From positions 2,573,593 to 2,637,592 of the forward strand of contig LNGK01000007.1 of NCBI GenBank assembly GCA_001510575.1: a stretch of DNA of 64,000 nt, written 5' to 3'. This document shows, piece by piece, positions 12,162-24,280 of the stretch. The stretch comes from Knoxdaviesia capensis. Lineage: Eukaryota > Ascomycota > Sordariomycetes > Microascales > Gondwanamycetaceae. The notes beneath the pieces are model-generated. The model did no database searches. It saw only the letters and a program-made list of their open reading frames with translations, and was not told the DNA's origin. The translations under genes were made by a program, and so were the position numbers. The number at the start of each line of letters is the position of its first letter. Within the stretch, counting starts at the first letter, position 1.

Positions 12162-13265
12162 CGCACAGAACGCATTTACCGCCCTCTTGATCTCCTGCAC
12201 ATTCCCCGATCTCCGGCAACTCCCCAACTCGGATACCATCGCTTCACAAGCCCCCTCGTAAACACAGGCCACCGTCCAGGTTTCTCGCCGTTCGTGTTCC
12301 TGATGTCCGTTACCGCCACAATGACGCATGAACCAGGGCCGCCGTTATCGGAACACATGCACACACACACGTCCAATGCACGCCAACACCACCACTGCCA
12401 CCACCAGTTTGTGTATCTTCGAGATAACACCGCGAGAACCGCCTCGACGATGCACAGAAGGAAAGCAAAGGTTGCATTAACCTGGACCCCACTAATCTCA
12501 GATCTGGCTAGCAGTGGAAGAAAAAAAGAGGGCTAAGTTTCCAAAATTAAACACCGTGATAAGCCAACGTGCAGGGAAGCCGGCGTGAAAAATCCTCGGT
12601 GTGCAGCAGCATTTTCACTATCTCGCATCGAAATTGTTCTCCTCGCCCCGCCTTCGTGACCGTCAAATTTCTCTCTCCCCCAGATTGTGTGGCTTTTCTA
12701 GAACTCTTCTACTGTATTAATTCTGTGTTTTTCTAACTCACTGGGTCCTCTTTTCCACTCTCGAATCTCTCTTCCTTCCCGGTTTCTTCCTTCATGTTGG
12801 AGAGCCTTCAATACCCGATTCGACGCTGGCTTTGTTTGCAGACTTTCCGTTTCTTTGACTAACAGATTTCCACATGTGATCTGGTCTAGACCGCCATGTT
12901 TTCAAAGTCTTTATAGAAGTCTTCTTACTAGACCATTTGTTTATATAGATTTACTTTCCCGCCGTGGATAACATCTCTATACTGCTCCTTATCGTCTGTT
13001 TACTATCATCTGGTCTTCATCTGATGTTTATCTCGTCTTTTGTTGCTTCTATATGTTTTCTATAGACGAAGCCTTTCTGCCCTCCTTAGCCACCTTCTAT
13101 TCTCAAGAACAAAGCCTTTGACCACTTGGTAGCTTGTGGCTTTCGCTTCCTCTGAGTATCTGCTACGTCTGCTTCTTGAGCTACTGTCTGGCTCCTTGAC
13201 ACCTACACTCACAATTTCAACAACCAACCATATCCCCATCTCTCTCCCAACTTCCAGACACTCCG
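11445..13265. other. Divergent intergenic region with CA microsatellite
   Basis: This 1.8-kb region separates the divergent CobW and asparaginase genes and must hold both promoters. It contains A-rich tracts (about 11770-11805), a (CA)n run at about 12113-12158, and a pyrimidine-rich stretch from 12640 to 13265 that looks like the asparaginase promoter and leader. The last 75 nt before the ATG contain no upstream ATG. No gene is visible. Confidence 0.6.
12113..12158. repeat. (CA)n microsatellite
   Basis: An uninterrupted CA dinucleotide run of about 23 units lies in the shared promoter region of two divergent genes. Confidence 0.9.
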
Positions 13266-15170
13266 ATGCCGCACCAGGATTCAGTGGCCAACGGCAACGG
13301 CAGTGCCAACGGCAGTGCCAACGGCAGTGCCAACGGCAGCGCCAACGTCAACGGCGCCAGCAACGGAACCAGCAATGGTATCAGCAACGGTACTAGCAAC
13401 GGCACCGGCAACAGCACCGGCCATGTCAACGGTCGCGCCGCCGCTTCCACCGTCACCGCCGCCGCCGCCCATCCCCCCTCCAACGGCAGCCATGCCGCCC
13501 TCCCTAATATTACCACCGTGATCGACGGCCCTGTGACCGCCGTGCCCGCCGCCGCTGCCGGAAACGGCCATGTCTCCGGCAACACCCACACTTCCACTTC
13601 CACTTCCACTTCTACCTCGAACCCCGCCCCCGCCCTCCCCATCGTCGCCGAGCGCGATAACCCCGAGTCCATCTACCCCGAGTCGCGCGTGCTGATCATC
13701 GGCACCGGCGGCACCATCTGCATGCGCCCGTCAGACGACGGCCTTCAGCCCATCGGTGGCTTCTTCGAGAGCGCCATGGCCCCGCGCCCGTCGTTCAACG
13801 ACCGCTCAACCCCCGTGCAGCTCAGGGCCTACAAGAACGGCCAGGAGATCATGCTCGACAGCCTGCGAACCCCGCCCAGCGCCTACTCGCGCCATATCCG
13901 CTACGGCCTGCTCGAGTTCTCGCCGCTGCTGGACTCCAGCTCCATCTCGTCCGACGGCTGGACCGAGATCGCCATGACCGTCAAGGAAAACTACCACCTG
14001 TACGACGGCTTTGTCGTGCTGCACGGCACCGACTCGCTGGCCTACACCGCCTCGGCCCTGTCGTTCATGATGGAGGATCTGGGCAAGCCCGTGGTGCTGA
14101 CCGGCTCGCAGGCATCGATCTTCGCCCTGCAGTCCGATGCCGTCGACAACCTGCTCGGTTCGCTGATCATTGCCGGCACCTTTGCCATCCCGGAAGTGTG
14201 CCTGTTCTTCTCACACAAGCTGTACCGTGGCAACCGCACAACTAAAATCTCGGCGTCATCGTTCGAGGCCTTTGAGAGCCCCAACTGCGAGCCGCTCGCC
14301 AAGGTTAACGGCCTGGGCGTGGACGTCAACTGGACGCTGGTGCGCCGCGCCCGCCGCATCGCCGAGTTCCAGATCAAAAAATACCTGGACACCGCCTACG
14401 TGGCCTGCCTGTGGATCTTCCCCGGCATCACCCCCGAGATGGTCGACTCGGTGCTGCGCGTGCCCAACCTGCGCGGCCTGATCCTCGCCTCCTTCGGCAT
14501 GGGCAACACGCCCGGCGGTGTCGACGGCAGCCTGACCAAGGTGATCCGCAGCGCCATCGAGCGCGGCGTCATCATTGTGAACGTGTCGCAGTGCCCGTCG
14601 GGCTTCGTGTCGCCCGTGTACGGCCCCGGCACCGAGCTGGGCCGTGCCGGCGTGATCTTCGGCCTGGACCTGACCATCGAGGCCGCCCTGACCAAGCTGT
14701 CGTACCTGCTCGGCCTGCCGGGGCTGTCCAACGCCGACGTGCGCGCGCTGATGGCACAGTCGCTGCGCGGCGAGATGACGGAGATGACGCTGCCCGTGTT
14801 CTCGCACCCGGCCGGCAGCCTGGACTCGGCGGTGGCGCGGCTGACCGCCGCCGACCAGGCCTTCACGGCACTGGGCTATGCAATCCGCAACGGCGACGTG
14901 CGCACGGTGACGGAGATCCTGGACGGCGACGAGGTGGCGCTCCTTAAGAAGGTCGACTATGCCGGCAACTCGGCCGTGCACCTCGCCGCCGTCGGGCCCA
15001 GCCTCGACGTGCTGCGGCTGCTGCTGACCAAGGGCGCCAGCGTGCACCAGCGGAACCGCGCGAATAACACGCCGCTGTTCCTCGCTGAGAACACGGGGAA
15101 CGAGCCGGCGGCCCAGTTGCTGCGCGAGGCGGGCGCGCATCTGTGGCAGGATGTGCACCAGTCGCCGTAG
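13266..15170 (+). CDS. Cytosolic-type L-asparaginase with C-terminal ankyrin repeats
   Basis: 634-aa protein that should hydrolyse L-asparagine to aspartate and ammonia. Residues 1-140 are low complexity: NG-rich repeats (units of NGSA, then SNGT), an Ala/Pro-rich part, and a TSTSTSTS run. The asparaginase domain follows, with GTGGTI (about 147-152, first catalytic Thr), HGTDS (about 252-256, second Thr and Asp) and SHKLYRGNRTTK (catalytic Lys region), in the order and spacing of the type I/cytosolic asparaginases. The last 90 residues hold ankyrin-type repeats (NSAVHLAAVGPSLDVLRLLL and NTPLFLAENTGNEPAAQLL), an architecture known from animal and fungal 60-kDa lysophospholipase/asparaginases. 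There is no signal peptide. It is a single exon; the ATG at 13266 is the first after an ATG-free C-rich leader. Confidence 0.93.
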   Translation: MPHQDSVANGNGSANGSANGSANGSANVNGASNGTSNGISNGTSNGTGNSTGHVNGRAAASTVTAAAAHPPSNGSHAALPNITTVIDGPVTAVPAAAAGNGHVSGNTHTSTSTSTSTSNPAPALPIVAERDNPESIYPESRVLIIGTGGTICMRPSDDGLQPIGGFFESAMAPRPSFNDRSTPVQLRAYKNGQEIMLDSLRTPPSAYSRHIRYGLLEFSPLLDSSSISSDGWTEIAMTVKENYHLYDGFVVLHGTDSLAYTASALSFMMEDLGKPVVLTGSQASIFALQSDAVDNLLGSLIIAGTFAIPEVCLFFSHKLYRGNRTTKISASSFEAFESPNCEPLAKVNGLGVDVNWTLVRRARRIAEFQIKKYLDTAYVACLWIFPGITPEMVDSVLRVPNLRGLILASFGMGNTPGGVDGSLTKVIRSAIERGVIIVNVSQCPSGFVSPVYGPGTELGRAGVIFGLDLTIEAALTKLSYLLGLPGLSNADVRALMAQSLRGEMTEMTLPVFSHPAGSLDSAVARLTAADQAFTALGYAIRNGDVRTVTEILDGDEVALLKKVDYAGNSAVHLAAVGPSLDVLRLLLTKGASVHQRNRANNTPLFLAENTGNEPAAQLLREAGAHLWQDVHQSP

Positions 15171-18100
15171 GCGGTGACGCCGCCTGGTCTCACCTCTGCT
15201 TTGCACCTGGTGGACTGCACATTCGTGTGGCCAGTCCGGGGAAAATGCAGGTGGCGTGTGAGGCCGGCACGGCGGTAGCCGTTGCCTGATGATACCCTTC
15301 CCTCTGCGGTTCTCTCTTTTGGGGCTTTGCTGGGTGTTTGTTTTGGGGTTACCTCGCCGGACGGAAAAACAACCCCAGATTTCTTTTTTCTCCAGTCTGT
15401 CGATTCCGGCTGAATCCGCCTAGTCAACCAACGGGGCCAGCCAGGCTTAACTCACCACTTCCCTGCGGTTCTCCCCTTTGGGGTTAACGCTCATTCGGGC
15501 GGGTCGGGCGGGGGTACCGGGGAGGAGAGAGTTTGATTTCGTCTGTAGTTAAGTGGACGGATCCCAGCAGCAAGCAGATGAGAGACCCCCAAAAAAGTCA
15601 TTTTCCTACACCTCCACAAAAGCGATTAGAGATAGAGTACTGTACATAGAAGTTAGACACCTGAAGACAGAATTGATTCCCTACACTGACATCCTACCTT
15701 GCATCAACTGTCCTTGCGTTGGCCGGGGGCGTCGTTGGTCTCTTGGTGCATGCATCACTAAGTACACGACAAACGGTTTGGCGAGGCCGGGCTGGTGGTC
15801 CGGGGGCGTAAGCGTAGGCGTTTGCGCTAAACCTACCAACCGTGTGTTCAATTTCTCGCCGTCCGCTGCGCTGCCTTGCTCAACTCCCGTCGACCCGATC
15901 TGCAGTTGCATTGGTGGGCATGACTCCAAAGTCTGGTTCTTCTCGTGGACTCAGATCCCCGCCGCTCCCTGGCGTGTTACGGGCATTTGTATATGTGTGT
16001 GTGTGTCTGCCGTGGAGGGGGAGTGCCGGAGTAGGTCAGGGTTATCTGGCCGCGCATGGGAGAAACGGAGCGACAAACGGAGGGTCGTGAGGAACACACA
16101 CTCACACCCACAAGCACATGCACGAAAGAAAAAGGGACGAAAAAAAGGGACGAACAAAGGGTTTGATTCCGCAGGTGAGGATCAGTGCATGATCGTACCC
16201 CCCTTCCCCTCCCCTCCCCCTCACCAGTTGTTTTTTTCTCTTTTCTTGTCTTTCCCTTCTGGGTCCCGAATCATGCGGCGCCCCGGACGCCGAGTTCCGG
16301 TTCTTGGATCCCCAATCCATCCCAGCCCAGTCTGACTCTGTCTGGGTATACGGGGTTTGGCATGGCATAGACGACTGGACGTGCCTTTCGCTGTCCCCGT
16401 GTAACAAGAACACCGGGCTCTCGTAAACAAACCGTAGAATGCTTCCCTGTCGATGGCAGCCAGCAGATATCATATGGCAGGCTGCATGCTGCGTTTGCAG
16501 CTTCGCAGGAAAGGCCTGGCGCTTGGTCCGGCCATGCATTGGCACATGTACCGTGGTTCTGAGCATAACACCAGGGACAGGAATATACTGCTTTTGTCGT
16601 GTACAGTACTGTACTGTATTCTAGACTGATGTTTAGTTTCCCTACTCGATCAGGGGTTCTGGTTTCTCTGTTGATGCATCTCGGCTTCTAGGCCACCGCA
16701 TTACCCCAATCCCTCATACCCACGGGGACTGGTAGTATCCGACGGCCAGCGGTTCCCGCAACAGAGGGAACGAACCCCCCGTTCCCGAAAGGAGGGCGAG
16801 TTAATTAATTTAACCTGCTCTCTGTGTGCCCCTGCGGCGTGGCCCAACTCGGTGGTTGTGGGCGTTTGGCACTGCCGACATGCCGTAGACCTGCGTTATT
16901 AACCTGTATTGCATATTAAGTGGTATGCATATAAGTGTAGGAAAAGCAATTCCTGCGCCGCCGTTGCAAAGCTCAAACGACGCCCCTCCCAGGACCGGCC
17001 GCCGTGCAGTGCGGAGGAAGGGCTCGGGAATGAGGTGCTTTCAAGATCGCCGAACTATTCCTGCCAGTTGGGTGTTAACTCGTGGAACTTACTCCGGTGC
17101 CTGTTATCAAGTGTGTGTTTAGCTTGACTTCCTGGGTTGTAGGTACCAGTAAGCCACCACGTTGTCTGCCCCCCAGCTTTTCCTGAACGTATGTGTGCGT
17201 GTGTTCGTGGGTGCATAATGCGGCATTGTGACTTCTGAAACTGGCAAGGCTGTCTGCGTCCAATTCCAGAAGGCCAAGGCCCCTCCCCCCCGACAATGAC
17301 AATGCTTGCTTTTTGTTCCCACGATCTGCCGAAATTCGTGACGGAAGGCCCAACATGTCCTGAAAGTCAGGACGGACTGGAAGTCAGGACGACTTGCCTG
17401 TGGAGTCTGGCAAGTCTCAGTTGACAGGTCGTGTGGAATGCGTGGACACCTCACACTGCGAACTGCGAACTTAATTACCAGCGATATGATGTGACTCTAT
17501 CAGGCGGCGGTGGCCGGGATTCCCGCTGCCCTCGCCCCGTCTCTTTTTTTTTTTTTTTGCTTGTTATTGTTGCACCCTTAAGGATCGACGGAATTGGATG
17601 CGCCCAGCATGGATGGATATTGAATAGACATCGGGTGTTAGTCAGAGACTCAAGAGTCCCCCTGCCCCGGGCCCTGACTCTGCGGCCTACGGAGTTCGCA
17701 CAAGGCCAGACAGAGCGAGATGGCTCTCAGTAATGCCGGAGCGGATCTTCGTCTGGGCCGTAAGCTGATGTAACGCAGGAGCTGAATACGGTTCGTTAAA
17801 ACACGCGCAACACACGCAGGTATAGATATAACCGACATAATATCCTGCCACTATACACGCATAGTAGGTATGCAGGGTCTCTGGCTCCAGAGAGGCCAAT
17901 TTGTCTGCCGCTTGGTCGGGATCCAGTGCCGGGCGTGTCAGGCCCGTGACTAGCACCAGTCGGGACTCCTCGCCTTGAGCATAACTCTAGTGCACATTTG
18001 GTGGCGGAGTCGGCTAAGTAACCGTGACATACAACAGAGTATATACAGTACAGACTCACATCAGATTAAGCCTCCATAAGCCGCATTTCCTGCTTCCTGG

Positions 18101-20295
18101 ACGACCGACTTGCTGATCGACAGACTCATTTATTTGCGAATAACCGAACCACAAATGGGCCACATGCCATGATCTTTTTGAAGAAGACCAACAACCCATC
18201 TCCTGGTTAATATGCAGATACATGCCCTGCCAACTGGCGAGACGGGGAGCTCGGATCTTGATGATCCAAGCCGTAGAGATCTTCTCCCCAATTGGTGTGC
18301 TTCCTTGGTCCCAAATACATCCTTATATGCCCCGTTGCGTACGCCTACTGACGGTGGCACGTAGGCGGCTCGTGGTTTGTGTTTCCTTTTTTTAAGGTTC
18401 AAGTGCTGTGTTGTGTTACCGGGCCTAGCTATTACAGTACTGTAAATACCTAGGCCCCTCCCCCCCGCCTTTCCCCCGGACTATCTCTTCCACTGCCAGG
18501 CCAGTCCGTCACCCGGAATTGCGGCAGTGCTGTCCGACGGATATTACCTGCACCCCTCGCCCATAGTCCACGAGCAAGTGCCGACCACGAACCACGTTTC
18601 GAAGCACCCCCAAGAAGTTTGAAGGCTTCTGGCGGCGGCGGCGGCGGCGGCGGAGTCGGGGGATGTTACTTCCTGCCATCTCTCTCGGGCCCTCAGCCAA
18701 AGCATGATTCCTCCAGCTAGGTATTGGATTTCGCTGCACCGTGGCCGTTCCCCTGATTTTTGTTCATGGCCAATCACAACGGCGGGTGTCCCATGAGGCC
18801 CGCGTCCTCGTTTATATGCGTACGGCGTCGTAAATAGCTCTCATTATCTTACCAATATCGGGAAATACGGTCATATGGCTGGGCCACAGAGCGCACTCAC
18901 AGCAGCAAATGCCGGCCATAGTGGTGCATATTGGATATACACGGCGCAGACAATTACACGGCGGCGGGTGGTTGGATTGGTCTCTCCTGAGGACCCGAGA
19001 TTTCGCACGGCTGGAGAGTGTGAAATATACCGGCGGACGGCTGCTACGCTATCCAGTATATGCATCGACACGGCAGGGCAGTATGCCCCAAAAATATTCC
19101 AGGTTGTGCGCGTTTCTTTCCACTGGGCTGAAATACTCATATGCAGCCCGCTATTGTGACCTATTTTTGGGGCCAACGCATTGAATTGCTATATTGTATG
19201 TGCTCGTACGGTGTTCACCACATCCTTATTCGAAATCCCGAGATTATATGCTCATGGGTAGGCGGATTATGGGGTGTTCGGTGCCTTATGGTGCAAAGTC
19301 CGTCATGTCGCAGACAGCACCTGTCAGATAAACGCAAACCACGAGAGGAGCAACGGCTTTTATGGTCGTGGAGCCGGCGTGCATGGCTGTTTGGGTTCTG
19401 GTTATACGTGGAGACCTAGGGCCCAGCGCCCGCGATGGCGTTCTCACGGGCAAAAATACCAGAGGCGGAGGCGGCGAAAGTGAGAAAAAGGGATTAAATC
19501 CATTTTTTCATACTGTTGTCACTCTCGTGTCAAGCGACGGCTAGACGGCCGCCAATATGCGTCCCGGGGCGGATTATGGTAAGATGGAATGGGCACTTTG
19601 GAATCAGACACACACTATGGCATGGCCAGCTTCGATTATTCAGGGGCTGTCGCTTATTGGGCCACACTTTGGTACACATGTCCTGCAGTCTTCGAGGACA
19701 CATATGTGGTAGGCCGGTGGGTTAAAACATAGGAGACAGTCCTATGCGCACGCGTGGAAGGAGGCACAGCGACGTCGAAGGAATGGAAAACACGCGGCAT
19801 CGTCTTGCACCCAAGAAGAACAAACCCCAGAATTAACAGTGTTAAAGCACGCGTGCACTTTAGGCAAGTGTACGTTCCGTACGGTGTCGACGTCGCTGGG
19901 AACAGTGGTCGAAGATTGTTCCGTGCATTCTTTTGTGCACACAGTAATCGGTCCGGAAGGATGGATGGAAGATTTCCCGAACGTCCAACCATGTTCTTGA
20001 CTCTTCAGTGGACGGACAGTGGACGATGCCTTTTCCCGTTGCTGCGGATCGAAATGCCGGGCCCCCCTTCTGAACTAGCTGCGATGCTGACATCGCTTAA
20101 GAGGCCCCAAGATTGGGGGCAACTCTGGCTCTCTCCAACTTCTGGAAATGGGGTAAGACGACTAGCATAACGCAAATCAACATGCAAGTGAGGTGGTGTA
20201 ATGGAGCAGCAGAGGGTTCGCGGGGTGAAATGTTGTGAACAGATGGTTGTTCAACACAGTTCCCGTCCTGTTTGTTGAACTTGGTGTAAAGCCTA
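15171..20295. other. 5-kb intergenic region with recurrent TACTGTA palindromes
   Basis: No recognisable gene. The longest frame (15553-16335) has a random-looking product rich in Cys, Trp and Arg and no domain, so I reject it. The region includes homopolymer and GT runs, a CGG run of about seven units near 18634-18654, and several copies of the palindromic core TACTGTA/TACAGTA (15637, 16601-16620, 18045, 18432-18445). It probably belongs to the long upstream region of the Zn2Cys6 gene or holds non-coding transcripts; the sequence alone does not decide. Confidence 0.5.
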
Positions 20296-20696
20296 CTCGT
20301 GCCACGCCCCACTTATCTGGTTCACTCTACGAGCGCACCATCTAAAGATGGTGCTCATCAGCAATGTTGCTAAATCACCAATGTTGCTAGTGTAGCTATG
20401 CTTCTAAAAACCCCTTCTTCTAATAGCGAAATCTCGCGTAACTTACGAGATAGACATTTAAGGGTTAGCTAAATAGAAGCGTATAGCCTCTTAGAGTCGA
20501 CGTTTAGTAAATATAGTTAATAGGAATTTTATAGAAAAAGATATAAATTATTTTCGAATATAGTAATAGTTAAATAGGGGTTTTTTAGAAAAATTAGTAT
20601 ACTAGTAACATTAGTGATCTAGCAACATTACTAATAAGCAGCATCTTTAGATAGTGCGCTCGTAGAGTAAACTAGATAAGTGGGGCGTGGCACGAG
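20296..20696 (+). mobile_element. 401-bp MITE-like element, copy 1
   Basis: A 401-bp AT-rich element without coding capacity. It has long terminal inverted repeats of about 100 bp that begin CTCGTGCCACGCCCCACTTA and end in the complement GGCACGAG, and is flanked on each side by TA. A TA target duplication and TIRs point to a Tc1/mariner-type non-autonomous element. A sub-terminal mini-palindrome ACCATCTAAAGATGGT is present in the left arm. Copy 2, in opposite orientation, lies 25 bp to the right. Confidence 0.8.
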
Positions 20697-20721
20697 TAGG
20701 GTCAAATAATAACACACGGTA

Positions 20722-21122
20722 CTCGTGCCACGCCCCACTTATCTAGTTTACTCTACGAGCGCACTATCTAAAGATGCTGCTTATTAGTAATGTTGCTAGA
20801 TCACTAATGTTACTAGTATACTAATTTTTCTAAAAAACCCCTATTTAACTATTACTATATTCGAAAATAATTTATATCTTTTTCTATAAAATTCCTATTA
20901 ACTATATTTACTAAACGTCGACTCTAAGAGGCTATACGCTTCTATTTAGCTAACCCTTAAATATCTATCTCGTAAGTTACGTAAGATTTCGCTATTAGAA
21001 GAAGGGGTTTTTAGTAGCATAGCTACACTAGTAACATTGGTGATTTAGCAATATTGCTAATGAGCACTATCTTTAGATGGTGCGCTCGTAGAGTGAACCA
21101 TATAAGTGGGGCGTGGCACGAG
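20722..21122 (-). mobile_element. 401-bp MITE-like element, copy 2 (inverted)
   Basis: Same length as copy 1 and its near-exact reverse complement, again bounded by TA on both sides. Differences seen between the two outer arms are mainly G-to-A or C-to-T changes (e.g. GATGG/GATAG, CATCAGC/CATTAGC), as expected from RIP or deamination. With the 25-bp spacer the pair makes an 827-bp palindrome. Confidence 0.8.
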
Positions 21123-22052
21123 TAAGCCTTATGCCCGTTCACTATATGGATATGTCAAGGGGATGAGATCATGAGATGGGATGGATATTCGGGAAGTGTA
21201 CCGGCCGGTCGGTGGGGAAAGGGGCAAGGTGTGCAGAATAGGGTACGCGAGGGGGTGTGGAAATAAGAGGATCGGTTGCAACTTGCAAGCCCCGGTACTG
21301 CAACGCACCAGTTCCATCGACGGGAAGTCGCTGCGTAGCTACAGTACTTGAAGGATTGTTACAGGCAAGACAGAGCCTGTCTGACGAGCTTTCAGCGGCC
21401 CTGCAGCGTGTAGAGGAGGGCCACGCTGCCTTGATCAAATGCCGGCTGTGAAAGTTTGGGGCCCCGCAGTTGGAATTGCGACTATCTGCTCAACTGCCGT
21501 TGACACACATCGCGGAAAGCCGCGTGAGATCGAGCTTTCCATTCTCAACATAGATGTGAGGAGGACTTGACTTGGTCTCCAACTCATGCAAGTGCTCGCA
21601 GCGGCGTGGATTTGCGTTCTGCCGATTCCAGCTTACGCAGGACCCAGACGAAACGAGGCCCGGATACAGCGCGTTGATAAGCTTCTGGGGCCGAACCTGA
21701 AAACCGCAAAGCTCTGAAATGATGCTCTCGTGGACGAATGCCCGTCGGGCGGTTTGATAGGCCGGCGGCCTTCTGATAAAGCAATGCATCATCGGATTGA
21801 AGACTCTCTACTGTATACAGTACATGCGTAGTTATCTTCCACATGTTCTTCTTACTCCTCCTAATGCCCGTATCGGGGAGCTCTCTTTCCCCAAAAGTCT
21901 GGGTCGGCCACAGGGGACCTTTGGGCCTGTGACAAAGTGGGCCGAGTTTGTTGGAACTTCTGAAGCTCTTATTCCCTAAAAGGCCAGCAGCCAGACTTTT
22001 GGTTGCATGGGTTTTTGGATATGAAATCGGGTTAAGAGTGAAGAGAAGATAA

Positions 22053-22092
<40 letters not shown>

Positions 22093-24280
22093 ATTCAGGA
22101 TAGCCATCCACTTGCCACGGAGTAAGCTACAAGCAGTTCAGTGAAGAGAATCCGCGCCGTTGCAGTTGGCACGTTCGTTCAAACAGCGATAGCCATGGCC
22201 CACGAGCACTTTGGTGGTTGAGAACCTAAGGTAACGCAGCAGGGGAGAGCGTCTATTTTTATCCTGCTCTCCCCTCCCATATTACATCCGGAGGGACCCC
22301 GTTTCCGAGCTTGATCTGGACTTATTTAGCACATGTGGTGTGCCGGTGCATGCTTGAGTGAGCATATTTTCACGCTGCAGGAGGCAATTTTATTGTTGTA
22401 AACAGTGTAAACACAATATCGTGCTATATATGTAGATTTGCTTCGTTTACGAGCTGGGTCGGCGTGATATACAGCGGATAATGAAGAGATAAATGATCCC
22501 GTCGGTGGTTGCTGGCCCTGTAAAGGAGGCAATATACTGTACTCACTCCAACACTAGTGCTTGTGCTATATTTACCTCCATTTACCGATTCATCGTCAGG
22601 GCGGTCCACTATCATAATTGCGGGTATGTATTCCGCTCTGAATTGAGGCCCGGCATTTCAACACTTGGGGGTGGGTTTACACTTTACAGCATGTCCTCGC
22701 ATGGACGCCGAGTGTTTCTGTTGAAATTGGCTGCCATCCTTGTGGGAGAGTTACCTTACTGCCGCCCGGCATTGTGCAACCCTGACAATACAGGACACCG
22801 ACCAGTACTGTACTGTACACCCCAGGATACTATATTAGTGCGTCCTTCGTTCTGGTCGGCAGTCCGTAGGTAGCTCTCTGGCGTAAGTGATATTTAGGAC
22901 CATTGCCTGTCTGCGAGGGGCCTAAAATAGTTACTCCGCTCATGATGAACGAGGAAGTGCCGGGTGTTGTGTGCTGTCCCTTAATGAGAGACTGTCCACA
23001 CGACGATAGAAGTGCGAGCAACATACTCGGACCCCAATCCCGACTCAGGAGAGTAAAGCCCGTGCCTGAGAAAACAACAAGCTACACTGACCGTAAAGCG
23101 AATCAGATTGCCGTCTGTATCCCTCCTACACTGACGGCTCTTAGACATGGTCCACGGTATTAACCATGCAGCAAACCCAAGTTTGCACATGTTGATTTAT
23201 TACCCACCCACTCTTCAGATCAACTCTCTTCCCGCCATCCCGACTCTCCTCTTCTATCTTAAAAGCCACCCCCATCCCCGCTTTCTTCCCCCCCTTGTCT
23301 TTGCCTTTGCCCGGCACGTCGCTCCTGCTTCTCCAACTCGGCCGTTTGTCGAGTTTCTCCTGTATCTGGAAAGACGGTACGGAGTTCGATCGAGCTTGAC
23401 TTGCATGGATTGGATTTCCCACACACCACCACCATGGCCATACTGTATACAGTACGGACGGGCACCTCTTTGGATTCCTGATGCCAACCGTAAGAAACCA
23501 ACCCAAGATTGCCTTTTCCTACTATCCACACCCCCGTCCGATTCTCTGCACCCTCCCCCCCAAAGCCCAAGTCCTGCATGGTTAAATCAATAATACCACT
23601 ACTAAACTGGGAAAAGTCTCCTGGGATCCTGGGATGGAAGGCGTCGATGCCGTGCGAGATGCTACACCATCTTCCTGGCTTCTCGCGGGCAGGATCTTCG
23701 CTCTGCTATGCGCTCCGGTGGAGGTTTACCCGGATCTGGTTATACCCTGGCCTTGCTTGCCATGAATGCACACAGATACCTTATACTGTAGATTACAGTA
23801 CTGTACATGCAGGTGGGTTATCTCACCTAGTCGCACAAGCTACTCTCCGGATTCGACTGCCAGTGCAGTACATACATATACATGCACATGGCCCGCCTTC
23901 CGCTCTCCGCTGACTTGACTTAGAAGCCTCTCCACGATCCTTTCTTGTACATATTCTTGTTGGCTTGCTTGCTCTGCTAAGACCAACTCCAAGCTCCCTG
24001 AGATATCTGGTATCTAGGTGCTTTCAACACTGCTCCATCCACACTCTTCGACCGGTTACTCTCTGAACTATCAACCCTTTCCCAACCCTTTCCTCGCCCG
24101 TCTAAGACCCTCCAGTCTTTCAGGCGAACACTGCCGTCTTGTTCACGATCAACACACCCACGATTCACTCAGCACTTCCAACCAACTCTTTCAATCCACG
24201 AGACTCAGCAACTCCCGACTCTTTCCACCCACTATACCCTCGTGCTACCGCCCACCAGCCCCCGATACATAGCCGAGTCA
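21123..24280. other. Intergenic region upstream of the Zn2Cys6 gene
   Basis: About 3.2 kb with no gene recognised. It contains a GT microsatellite (about 22055-22091), further TACTGTA-type palindromes (about 21811, 22535, 22803-22818, 23441-23454, 23783-23806), and from about 23970 a C-rich, ATG-free leader running into the ATG at 24281. The last 280 nt are probably promoter and 5' UTR of the regulator. Confidence 0.55.
22055..22091. repeat. (GT)n microsatellite
   Basis: A GT dinucleotide run of about 18 units in gene-free DNA. Confidence 0.85.

Noticed and set aside
14256..15206. 316-codon minus-strand frame opposite the asparaginase
   Set aside because: Antisense shadow with a composition set by the GC-rich third positions of the real gene.
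15553..16335. 260-codon open frame
   Set aside because: Starts with ATG but the product has no domain, has abnormal Cys/Trp/Arg content, includes translated GT runs, and lacks splice or leader context; it is a chance frame in GC-rich DNA.
21584..22111. 175-codon minus-strand frame with a His-Thr run
   Set aside because: The run is the GT microsatellite in translation; no other protein feature.
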